In this document: positions 22,882 to 31,600 of the stretch, in pieces
How positions within the stretch are numbered: the stretch's first letter is position 1
How the letters are laid out: every line of letters starts with the position of its first letter
Assembly (NCBI RefSeq): GCF_020539865.1
Contig: NZ_JAJBQV010000001.1
Span: 124,001 to 188,000, forward strand
Source: Megasphaera elsdenii
GTDB lineage: Bacteria; Bacillota; Negativicutes; Veillonellales; Megasphaeraceae
Length of the DNA stretch: 64,000 nt
Direction: 5' to 3'
Notes under the pieces: model-generated
What the model was told of the DNA's origin: nothing
Database searches by the model: none
What the model saw: the letters and a program-made list of their open reading frames with translations, nothing else
Translations under genes and position numbers: made by a program

Positions 22882-25800
22882 TTGGCCACCTTAGCGGACC
22901 TTATGATCAAAATCGGGGCGGACAGTACGGGTCTGTCCCGGGAATTGAATAAATCGAAAGAGGCGCTGAACCAGACCTTCAGCGTGAGCCCGGTGAAAGA
23001 ATTTTCGGGCAGCGTAGACGAAGTGGCCGGGAAAATCAGCGGCCTGACCGGTAACCTTACGAAGTTGGCCAGCATTGCCGCCGGCGGCTTCGGCTTGAAT
23101 GCCGTCGTACAAAGTGCCGTCAATGCCGGTGAAGCTGTCTACCAGCTAGGTCAGCGCTATAGCATGTCCGCCGCCCAGGCGGGCCAGCTGAACGCGGTCA
23201 TGAAACTGACCGGTGGCGACGTCGATACCGCAGCCGCGGCTATAATGCGCTTCGACAAGACCCTTTCTTCGTCGGGCACAGCTGGTGATAAGGCCCGCAG
23301 CATCATGCAGCAGCTCGGCATCTCGATGACCGACTCTTCGGGCCGTTTGAAGCCGTTAAACGAACAACTGGGAGCACTTGCCAAGGGCTATGAAAAGGCA
23401 AAGGCTGCCGGCCAGGGACAGGAATTCCTGATGAATACCCTCGGCGTACGTGGCCTGGCTTTAACGAAAACCTTGGACAACTATACGGAAGCCGCGGAAC
23501 GGGCTTCCAAAATCAAAGGCGTCGGGCTGAACCCTGCCGAGATGCATAAAGCCTACATGGACATGCAGGAAGTAAACATGCAGTTCGGCAAGCTCGGTGT
23601 CGTCGCCGGTTCCGCCCTGGCCCCCTTAGTGTCGCAAATCCTGCCGAGTGTGCAGGTCGGGCTCGCTAAAGTAGCCACGCTTATCGCCCAGAACAAAACA
23701 GCTATCAGCACGGTCATCGTCGAGGGTACGAAACTGTTGGCCATCTATAAATCACTCCAGATGGCCAGTAAAGCCGTAACCGCCGGCAAGAACATGTACA
23801 ACACGGCCCGCAACGTATTAGGCGCTGGACAGAAAAACAGCTCGACGGCGCAGGAAGAAAAGCAACTCGACCAGCTGACCAAAAAGCAGGAACGCTATAT
23901 CCAGAAGTCTATCGCAGATTCTGACAGGATGTATCAGAAGCGTCGCAAAGAAGCCATCAAGACGGCCGAACAGGAAAACATGTCGGCCGAAGAGACGCAG
24001 AAGTTCCTGGCTGAGAAATTTACACAGATTGGTGAAGAAGCGGCGACCGCGGCTGAGCAGATCCGGAGCCGGATGACGGCAGCCTATCAGCAAATCAATC
24101 TGGCTGCACAGGAAGCCGCCACGGGTGTGCAGGAAGCTAACATCCGCATGACCGAAAGTAATGCCCAGGTAGCTGAGTCAGAAGCAGCTACTGGTACGGC
24201 AGCCGAGGAAGCGGCTGTCGTGAAGCAGGAAGCCAACGCCGCGAAAATCACCTCGAACGAAGAGGTCATCGTAGCCAATGGTGAAGTCGCAGACTCCGAG
24301 GTCGCAACAGGAACGGCTGCGGAAGAGGGAGCCGTTGCAAAGCAGGAAGCCAACGCAGCTAAAGTCGCATCGACGGAAGAAGTCATCGCGGCCAACGAAC
24401 GGGAGAAAGTTGCGGAAGTCGCTACCGGCGTCGAAGCGACCAATGCCGGGACTAAGAGCGTTGCCGCTAATACGGCGGCCCAGGGCGGCCTGGCAAAGAC
24501 GGAAAGCAAGACTAAAGACGTTGCTAAGGGCCACGTCATGGCCGGTAATGCCGCTATGCAGACCGGGGCTAAAACGGTAAAAGCAGCTGGCCAGGGCCTG
24601 GGGGCCATCGGCAAGGTCACGTCAGCGCTGTCCATGATGGCCGGCGGTTGGATGGGCGTAGCGGCCGCCGCTCTTTATGCCGCTTACTGCGCTTTCAAGT
24701 ACTTTAATGCAAAATATGAAGCGGCCAAGAAAAACACATGGACCGGCGACGATGGGTATCAGGTTACCGTCCGTAACGGCCAATTCTTCAAGCAGGTGCC
24801 GAACGAGGGTGACTCAGACATTGCGGCCGACCCAACGGGACAAGGTGAAATCGCAAATGGCGGTGTCAATGAAGTACTTATCGAACCAGGCACGCCGGAA
24901 TATGCTAAGAATTGGGATAAATGGGTCGATAAAGGTGGCGGTGCCGATTACATGAAGGAGCAGGCCGAAAAGGCCATGGCTGATGCAAACGCGGCCGCTG
25001 GGAACGTCGACTATGACATGCCGTCCTTTGACTTCAGTGGTGACGATGGGGGTGGCGGTGGTGGAGGCGGCTCCTCTTCCGGCGGAGCTTCGTCGGCCGC
25101 CGCGGAAAAAGCGGCTACGCCGATGAAGACGGTATACTCTTTTGAAAATGACGGTGAACTTGCTCCGTATGCGAACGAAATCAAGTACGCCGGCAGTTAC
25201 TGGGGTGTACCGCCTGAGCTCATTGCGGCTATCATCAAAACAGAAAGCCACGGCGTCGCGGACGCATGGTCTTCGGATGGCGCGCACTACGGCCTTGGCC
25301 AAATTTCGCAGGACATCGCAAACCGGTATGCCGGTGGTCAAGGCTATGGTGCCGGATCCGATTACAACCAGAACATCATGGCGGTCGGCGGTTACTTGGC
25401 TGCCTTGTATCAGCAGTACGGTGACTTGAATCAGACCATTTCGGCGTATAACGCCGGCCACGCGACAGACTCCAACATTGGATATGTCAACTCTGTCCTA
25501 AGTTACATGAACGCTATGACGTCGAAGCAAGTGCCGGATACAGGTAGCACAGCTGCGGCTCAGCCAGTTGAATATGACGTACCAGTTGGCGAGCTAGCCG
25601 CATATCACGCAATCAATGACTACTGGGACGGGCAGAAGTGGCGCGGTAAACTCGGAAACGACAACGATGGCTGGTGCGATGATTTCGTCCACCAGATTTA
25701 TAAGGACGTTTTCGACCAACTAGGTAAAGCAGACCCGTTTGGCGACGGCTTCGTTAATGACGCTTCCTTCAAAGCCCTGGGGGCATACCACGCCGGGGAT

Positions 25801-27327
25801 CTGGAAGCCGTCCGCAGCGCCTTGCAAGTCGGCGACCTCATCGACACACCGGGGCACGTCGGCATCTATATCGGCAACGGGATGGTCCGCAGCCGCCAGT
25901 CGAGCGCCGGCGTCCATGACTTATCACTTGATGAATTTAGCAATACTTTCGGTGGTATCCAAGGTTACGGGTCGCTTGCAGAAGCAACTGGTGGGATGAC
26001 CGTTAAGAGCAGCCTTGTCGGTAAGACAGCCGTCAATCAGGCCGCGGCCGAAGCGGCAAAAAGGCTGGAGAAGGCTAAACAGGACTATGCCGCTATCCTT
26101 AACGAGCTTCGCGGCGACGTAGAGACACAGACTGGCACGGACTACGAAAAGGGCATGCTCGGCCTCATGAAGTCCTACGCGCAGAAGTACCAGAAGATCC
26201 GAGCCGTCGAAAATGTCGGCGGCGTCGATACGTCAGAAGCAAAGAAGCTCTTAGAAGAATATAAGCTGGAACAAATCAAACAGCTGAACGAAAAGCGGCT
26301 CCAAGCCGAGCAACAGCTGCGCGACGATACGGCGAAAGTCAACGCCCAGATGAAGGGTGACTATACGGTGCTGTATGATGCGGAGCTCAAGAAGAACCTG
26401 GACGCGCTCCAGAAAGAGAAGGAAGCCCGCTTCAAAAGTGTGGCGACGCATAAGAACGACGTCGAGGCGATGGCCGAGGTCAATGAATGGTACACCGCGC
26501 GATATCTGGAACTCACGAAGAAACGGGAAGAAGAACGCCGTCAGGAATTCGACAACTCCGTTAAAGATGCTATCTCGGATCTGGACGTTTCCCGGCTCAG
26601 TAAACTCGTATACTCCAAGCAGGGGCTCGATGACATCAAGTGGGATGAAAAGAGTAAGGCTATGCAGCTCTTCTATTCGCAGTGGCGGGCGGCCAGCATT
26701 TCGACATATGGTATCGCCGAAGAAGCGGCGTCGTCTATCTCGTCCGGCCTGTCGAGCGTATTTTCTGACCTCGGGAACAACATCTCTAATGTTGGGAAAT
26801 TAGCGCAAAATATGGGCAAGGTTATCCTCGACACCATCGTCAAGATTGCCGCGCAGTGGGCCGCCGCGAAGATCACGATGGGTCTCCTGGGCGGGTTCCT
26901 AGGTATCGCTCAGCCGACAGCCGGTGCTTTCGGAGCTGGCTGGAATTACGCGAGCGGTTATGGTAGTTGGTACTCCGGTGCTGGCTTGCCATCCTTCTCG
27001 GTGCCGGCCTTCGCAAACGGCGGCCGCGTCACCGCTCCGACCCTGGCCATGCTGGGCGAGGGGAAGGAAGAAGAAGGCGTTTTCCCGCTTAACGACGACA
27101 CGTACGCCCGCATGGCCCAGGGCATCGTCAACGCCCGAGGCAACAATAACGGCGGCAGCGCGCCCGTCGTCAACATCATCAATAACAGCAGCAGCCAGGT
27201 CAGCGTCAAGGACAGTCACTATGAAAGCTCAATGCGCCGTTGGATTCTGAACGCCGTCGTCGAAGACGTCAACAACAACGTCGACGGTTCGGCGATGAAT
27301 CTGAAAGCCGCCTTGGGGGTGAGATAA
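22882..27327 (+). CDS. tape measure protein with two cell-wall hydrolase domains
   Basis: A 1481-residue tail length determinant. The N terminus (ADLMIKIGADSTGLSRELNKS) is the usual tape measure start. Residues about 300-560 are long coiled coil with Ala-rich repeats (ATGTAAEEGAVAKQEANAAK). Residues about 752-873 are a lytic transglycosylase (PPELIAAIIKTESHG with the catalytic Glu, GLGQISQDIA, SAYNAG). Residues about 928-1035 look like a CHAP or NlpC-type peptidase (GWCDDFVHQIY with Cys, GHVGIYIGNG with His). Hydrophobic helices lie near 600 and 1300-1330. It starts with TTG behind GAGGAGGGG. These domains would open peptidoglycan during DNA entry. Confidence 0.93.
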   Translation: MATLADLMIKIGADSTGLSRELNKSKEALNQTFSVSPVKEFSGSVDEVAGKISGLTGNLTKLASIAAGGFGLNAVVQSAVNAGEAVYQLGQRYSMSAAQAGQLNAVMKLTGGDVDTAAAAIMRFDKTLSSSGTAGDKARSIMQQLGISMTDSSGRLKPLNEQLGALAKGYEKAKAAGQGQEFLMNTLGVRGLALTKTLDNYTEAAERASKIKGVGLNPAEMHKAYMDMQEVNMQFGKLGVVAGSALAPLVSQILPSVQVGLAKVATLIAQNKTAISTVIVEGTKLLAIYKSLQMASKAVTAGKNMYNTARNVLGAGQKNSSTAQEEKQLDQLTKKQERYIQKSIADSDRMYQKRRKEAIKTAEQENMSAEETQKFLAEKFTQIGEEAATAAEQIRSRMTAAYQQINLAAQEAATGVQEANIRMTESNAQVAESEAATGTAAEEAAVVKQEANAAKITSNEEVIVANGEVADSEVATGTAAEEGAVAKQEANAAKVASTEEVIAANEREKVAEVATGVEATNAGTKSVAANTAAQGGLAKTESKTKDVAKGHVMAGNAAMQTGAKTVKAAGQGLGAIGKVTSALSMMAGGWMGVAAAALYAAYCAFKYFNAKYEAAKKNTWTGDDGYQVTVRNGQFFKQVPNEGDSDIAADPTGQGEIANGGVNEVLIEPGTPEYAKNWDKWVDKGGGADYMKEQAEKAMADANAAAGNVDYDMPSFDFSGDDGGGGGGGGSSSGGASSAAAEKAATPMKTVYSFENDGELAPYANEIKYAGSYWGVPPELIAAIIKTESHGVADAWSSDGAHYGLGQISQDIANRYAGGQGYGAGSDYNQNIMAVGGYLAALYQQYGDLNQTISAYNAGHATDSNIGYVNSVLSYMNAMTSKQVPDTGSTAAAQPVEYDVPVGELAAYHAINDYWDGQKWRGKLGNDNDGWCDDFVHQIYKDVFDQLGKADPFGDGFVNDASFKALGAYHAGDLEAVRSALQVGDLIDTPGHVGIYIGNGMVRSRQSSAGVHDLSLDEFSNTFGGIQGYGSLAEATGGMTVKSSLVGKTAVNQAAAEAAKRLEKAKQDYAAILNELRGDVETQTGTDYEKGMLGLMKSYAQKYQKIRAVENVGGVDTSEAKKLLEEYKLEQIKQLNEKRLQAEQQLRDDTAKVNAQMKGDYTVLYDAELKKNLDALQKEKEARFKSVATHKNDVEAMAEVNEWYTARYLELTKKREEERRQEFDNSVKDAISDLDVSRLSKLVYSKQGLDDIKWDEKSKAMQLFYSQWRAASISTYGIAEEAASSISSGLSSVFSDLGNNISNVGKLAQNMGKVILDTIVKIAAQWAAAKITMGLLGGFLGIAQPTAGAFGAGWNYASGYGSWYSGAGLPSFSVPAFANGGRVTAPTLAMLGEGKEEEGVFPLNDDTYARMAQGIVNARGNNNGGSAPVVNIINNSSSQVSVKDSHYESSMRRWILNAVVEDVNNNVDGSAMNLKAALGVR

Positions 27328-27699
27328 ATGAGTACAAAAGCTTTTCCGGCTGATAAGCTGCCAGCGCCGATGACTACGGCGGCATCGAACTCTGGCGATA
27401 CGGATCTGATTACGCTGGCGGCCAGCACGATTACGACGGAGACCGACGGTGGCTACAAACAGACCCGGCCGCGGAATACGAGAGTGAAAGAGACGATGTC
27501 CTATACCTGGACCTGCCTGACCGACGAACAGATGAAGATCTTCCGGGATTTCTTCCGGAGCGTCGGCACGTTCGATATGTTCACATTTACGGATTATTCG
27601 CTCAAAGAGACGCACGCTGTGCGGTTCGCGGCGGACCTTAGTTTTCAATATTACCAGCCTGTCGGCTGGACCGTGACCGCGCAATTCGAGGAGGTGTAA
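27328..27699 (+). CDS. lambda M-like minor tail protein
   Basis: A 123-residue protein directly after the tape measure and before a lambda L-like gene, the position of gpM. It has a beta-rich body with MSYTWTCLTDEQMKIFRDFF and a C-terminal strand pattern (YYQPVGWTVTAQFEEV). It probably helps build the tail tip. The call rests mainly on order and size. Confidence 0.68.
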   Translation: MSTKAFPADKLPAPMTTAASNSGDTDLITLAASTITTETDGGYKQTRPRNTRVKETMSYTWTCLTDEQMKIFRDFFRSVGTFDMFTFTDYSLKETHAVRFAADLSFQYYQPVGWTVTAQFEEV

Positions 27700-27702
27700 G
27701 CG

Positions 27703-28296
27703 ATGCTTGTTTGGGAAGCAGCCGCGATTTTAGAGAAGAATAAATTGGCATCCGATGCGCCTTTCCTGGTGCTGCTCAAAATCGAGCACGCCAAATTAAC
27801 CGAACCGATTTATCTGGCCCGGAACACGGAAGACGTAGAATGGAACGGAAAAACATTCGTTCGTTTCCCGTTCAACTTTTCGCAGATGACGACGGATGGC
27901 CAGACCATCCCGACGGTCGACCTTACGGTCAGCAACTGCGGCGGCCTCATCCAGTCGTATCTCCAGCAGTACAACGGTCTGGCCGACGCCAAAGTCACGA
28001 TGTACCTGGTGCACGAAAACCTGCTGACCCGCACGGAGGCCTTGATGACTATCGAGTTCTCGGTCAACTCCGTCAGCTACGATGAGTCGTGGATCACCTT
28101 CAAGCTCGGCTGCTCGCCGGAGCTCGATTTCAAGTTCCCGCTGCACTGTTACATGAGTAACTACTGCCCGTTCCGATTCAAAGATATCCGTTGCGGGTAC
28201 ACCGGGACGGCCAGTGCCTGCAACAACACGCGCGCTGATTGCCGCATCCCGTCGCGGTTCGGCGGCGAACAGGGGATGGTGGGCAACTATGCTTAA
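27703..28296 (+). CDS. lambda L-like minor tail protein
   Basis: A 197-residue tail tip protein. The second half carries the cysteine pattern CPFRFKDIRCGYTG followed by ACNNTRADC, matching gpL-type proteins in which four cysteines hold an iron-sulphur cluster. The first half, FLVLLKIEHAKLTEPIYLAR, fits the same family. It precedes an NlpC-type gpK homologue and a gpJ-like protein, giving the M-L-K-J order of lambda. Confidence 0.82.
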   Translation: MLVWEAAAILEKNKLASDAPFLVLLKIEHAKLTEPIYLARNTEDVEWNGKTFVRFPFNFSQMTTDGQTIPTVDLTVSNCGGLIQSYLQQYNGLADAKVTMYLVHENLLTRTEALMTIEFSVNSVSYDESWITFKLGCSPELDFKFPLHCYMSNYCPFRFKDIRCGYTGTASACNNTRADCRIPSRFGGEQGMVGNYA

Positions 28297-28684
28297 ATAC
28301 GATGACCTCATCGGTATCCCTTACGTCGATTACGGCCGGGACCCGCAAAAGGGCCTGGACTGCTGGGGGCTGGCGATGGAGCTGTACCGCCGCCGCGGCA
28401 TTCAGCTGCCGGATAACCTGTTCGACCCCAGGGATGCCAAACTCATCGGCCAGAAATTCGTCTGGCAGCGCGACCACTCGCCGTGGCACCGCCTGGACCA
28501 GCCGGAAGACGGCTGCCTCGTCGTCATCCGCCTGGCCGATGAGGGCTGGGCGAACCATTGCGGCGTTTATATCGGTTATGGCGAGTTCATCCACGCCTAC
28601 CATACGTCGGTCGTCGTCGACCGGGTACGGCGCTGGCTGCCCCGGATTGTGGGCTTTTATGATTGGGTGGAGGATAAGACATGA
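28289..28684 (+). CDS. lambda K-like NlpC/P60 tail peptidase
   Basis: A 131-residue NlpC/P60 cysteine peptidase that likely cuts peptidoglycan at the tail tip. The catalytic Cys is in GLDCWGLAMELY and the His in WANHCGVYIGYGEF. The ATG at 28289 overlaps the gpL-like gene by 8 bases; the longer upstream frame has no ribosome site. It overlaps the giant tip protein by four bases. It lacks the N-terminal JAB-like domain of lambda gpK. Confidence 0.88.
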   Translation: MLKYDDLIGIPYVDYGRDPQKGLDCWGLAMELYRRRGIQLPDNLFDPRDAKLIGQKFVWQRDHSPWHRLDQPEDGCLVVIRLADEGWANHCGVYIGYGEFIHAYHTSVVVDRVRRWLPRIVGFYDWVEDKT

Positions 28685-31600
28685 TTGACATCATTTTAGT
28701 AAAAAACATATTCGACGACCATCCAAAGACGGAGGTCCAGACTAAAGACTATATTGCCGGCATGACGCTGGCAGGCTATGTCGACATGCGCGATAAGGAC
28801 GCCTACGTCGGCAGCATGTGGGTCCGCGACCCGAAGACCTTTTACGTCAAGGACGGCATGCAGCTCCTCATCCTGCCGCACGTAGCGGGTGGGGGCTTTA
28901 AGAAAATCTTGGGCACCGTCCTCATGGTCGGTCTCATGATCGCGGCCCCGCATATGTTCGCGGCCTGGTCTTCTTTGGCCTTGCGGGCCCTGGCGTCCGG
29001 TGCCGTCATGATCCTCGGCGGGAAAATCATCAACAGCATTTTCCATCTCAACCAAGCGGCATCCCGCGGTATTGACGACCAAAGCTCGCCGACCTATGGC
29101 TGGGAACTGCCGAACGTGCAGACCCAGGAAGGCGGCGTCATCGGCGAGACGTTCGGCGAATGTATCCCGGCGCCGCAGCTCCTCATGTATCACGTCGAGA
29201 CGACGAACAGCGATGACCAGGACAAGAACAACCAGTACTTGAACGTCTTGTACTGCGGTGGCTATGGGCCGGTCGAAAGCATCGACGACATCCGTATCGG
29301 GCATACGCCCATCGAGAACTTCAGCGATGTGCAGATTGCCACGCGTAAGGGGATGAACAACCAGTCCCCGATACCGTTCTTCGGCAGCACCGTCGCCGAC
29401 CAGGCTGTCGACATGATCCTGGCCGAAAATAAACCGGTCGTGCGCTCGACGGATATGGAGAACTGCAACCGTATCGACGTGACCGTGTCCTGGCCGTCCG
29501 GGCTGTATCACATGAACGACGACGGGAACTATGAAGGCTGCACCGCAAGATTCCGCATCGAGTACCGGAAGACAGGAACGTCGAACTGGCATGGCGGCTA
29601 TCAGTACGAAGCGCACTCTTCGTCCGACCTCATCGGTAATGTAACCGTCGGCGCAAAAGCGGACCGTGAAGAAGTGTGGACCATCGGACGGCAGACTACT
29701 ACGACACGCGTGAAAACACGACGCAACCATTATCGGACATTGATATCGACGAAATGGTTCATCCGGAGCAACGCGCGCTCGGAAGTCTTTGACCTGCCGG
29801 CACTGAACAAGGGGGCCCGCTACGATAACGGTTACATTGCTTTTACCCGCGAACGCTTGTTCAGCTTCCGCCATGGTTTCAGCCTGGATGGTGTACAGAT
29901 TTATGTCCAGAAATGCGATTACTACATCACGAAAGCCACCAATAGCGGCGTCCGGCGCTCGTACGCCATCAAAGGCTTAGAGCCGGCCCGGTATGATGTA
30001 CGGGTCACGGCCCTCAGACTGCCTCACACGTCCCGGGACTGCTCTTTCATGCAGTGGAACACGCTGTCGTCCTTTGCCGACGACAGCGCCTACAGCCGTC
30101 CGAACAAGGTTCTTGTGGCCCTGCGCATCAAGGCCACGAACCAGCTCAACGGCGGTGTACCTAACATCAACTGGCGCCAGCGCCGCACTATCGGCTACGT
30201 CTGGAACCCGGAAACACAGGCTTACGAACAGGTGGACCTGCGCAACCCGGTGTGGGCCGCATACGATATCCTGCATCACTGCCGGAAGCTCTTTAATGTC
30301 AACACGCAGGCCTATGAGTACCATGTCGACGGCTGCCCGAAGGAACGCTTCACCCAGTACTGGGACCAGTGGCAGGCCGCGGCGGACTACGCCGACGAGG
30401 ACGTGAAGAACGCTGACGGCTCGACGGAGCCCCGCTTCCGCTTCGATGCCTACTATGACACATCCCTGCGCCGGTACGAAGCCGCGAACAAGGCCCTGGC
30501 CGTTGCTCATGCAACGTTGGTGCGCCACGGTCTACAGCTCGGCGTCGTCGTCGACAAGCCCGGCGTCATCCACCAGGTCTTCGGCGAAGGCCGGACGCTC
30601 ATCTCGTCGGTCAAAGGCGAGTTCTCCGCGACCGAGGACCGGGCCCACAGCTTGCAGGTCACGTACAACGACACGCAGAACGACTTCAAGAACACGGAAT
30701 TCTTCATCCGCTCCGACGCTTATGCCTCGGCCGAAGCGAACGGCCAGGACAATACGGCCCAGCTGTCCTTGTTCGGCGTTTCCAGCCGGACGCAGGCGTA
30801 CCGTGAAGCCGTCTACGCTCTGGCTACCAACGAACGGCAGCTACAGACCATCCAGTTCTCGGCTGACGTCAACGCTTTTGTCTGCGAGTACGGCGACCTC
30901 ATCGGCGTCAACTCACAGGTACCGCGTATCGGCGTGGCCAGTGGCCGTATCGTGTCGGTGTCCGGCACGACGGTCAAGCTCGACAAGACTGTCACCTTTA
31001 CCAAGGGAGAAGCGTACACCGTCATGTTCCAGCTGTCGACTAATGACGCGCTGATCAGCCGCGAAGTGACCGCTTTCACGGCGGACACAACGACCGATAC
31101 GATTACCGTCACGGCAGCCTTTGACGACGGCGCCGTCCCGGCCGCCCTCGACAATTATGTATTGGGCCTCAAGGATAAGGCCGCAAAGCCTTTCCGCATC
31201 ATAAAAATCGAGCGCGACGGCGACCAGAAGGTCAGTATCACGGCTGTCGAGTACGACGACGCCGTCTTTGAGCTCGACTACTCGAAATACCCGAAGCTAG
31301 ACTATGCGACACCGCCCCAGCTCATGGCACCGACGAATCTGGCCCTTGTTGAACAAGTTTACAAGAACTACGCTGGCATCAAGATAAGCCGGATTTACGC
31401 ATCATGGGATATGCCGAAGAACGCGAAGTATGATACTTTCCACGTCTACTATTCCTGGGATGACGGCGAGAACTGGTCTCGCGTCAACACCGTGTACGGC
31501 ACCTGCGCGACTATCGAGAACGTCACGCCATCGCATAATTATCATGTGAAAATATGTTCTGTTCTTGATGGCTTCGAGTCTAAAGACACAGCTGCGTCAG

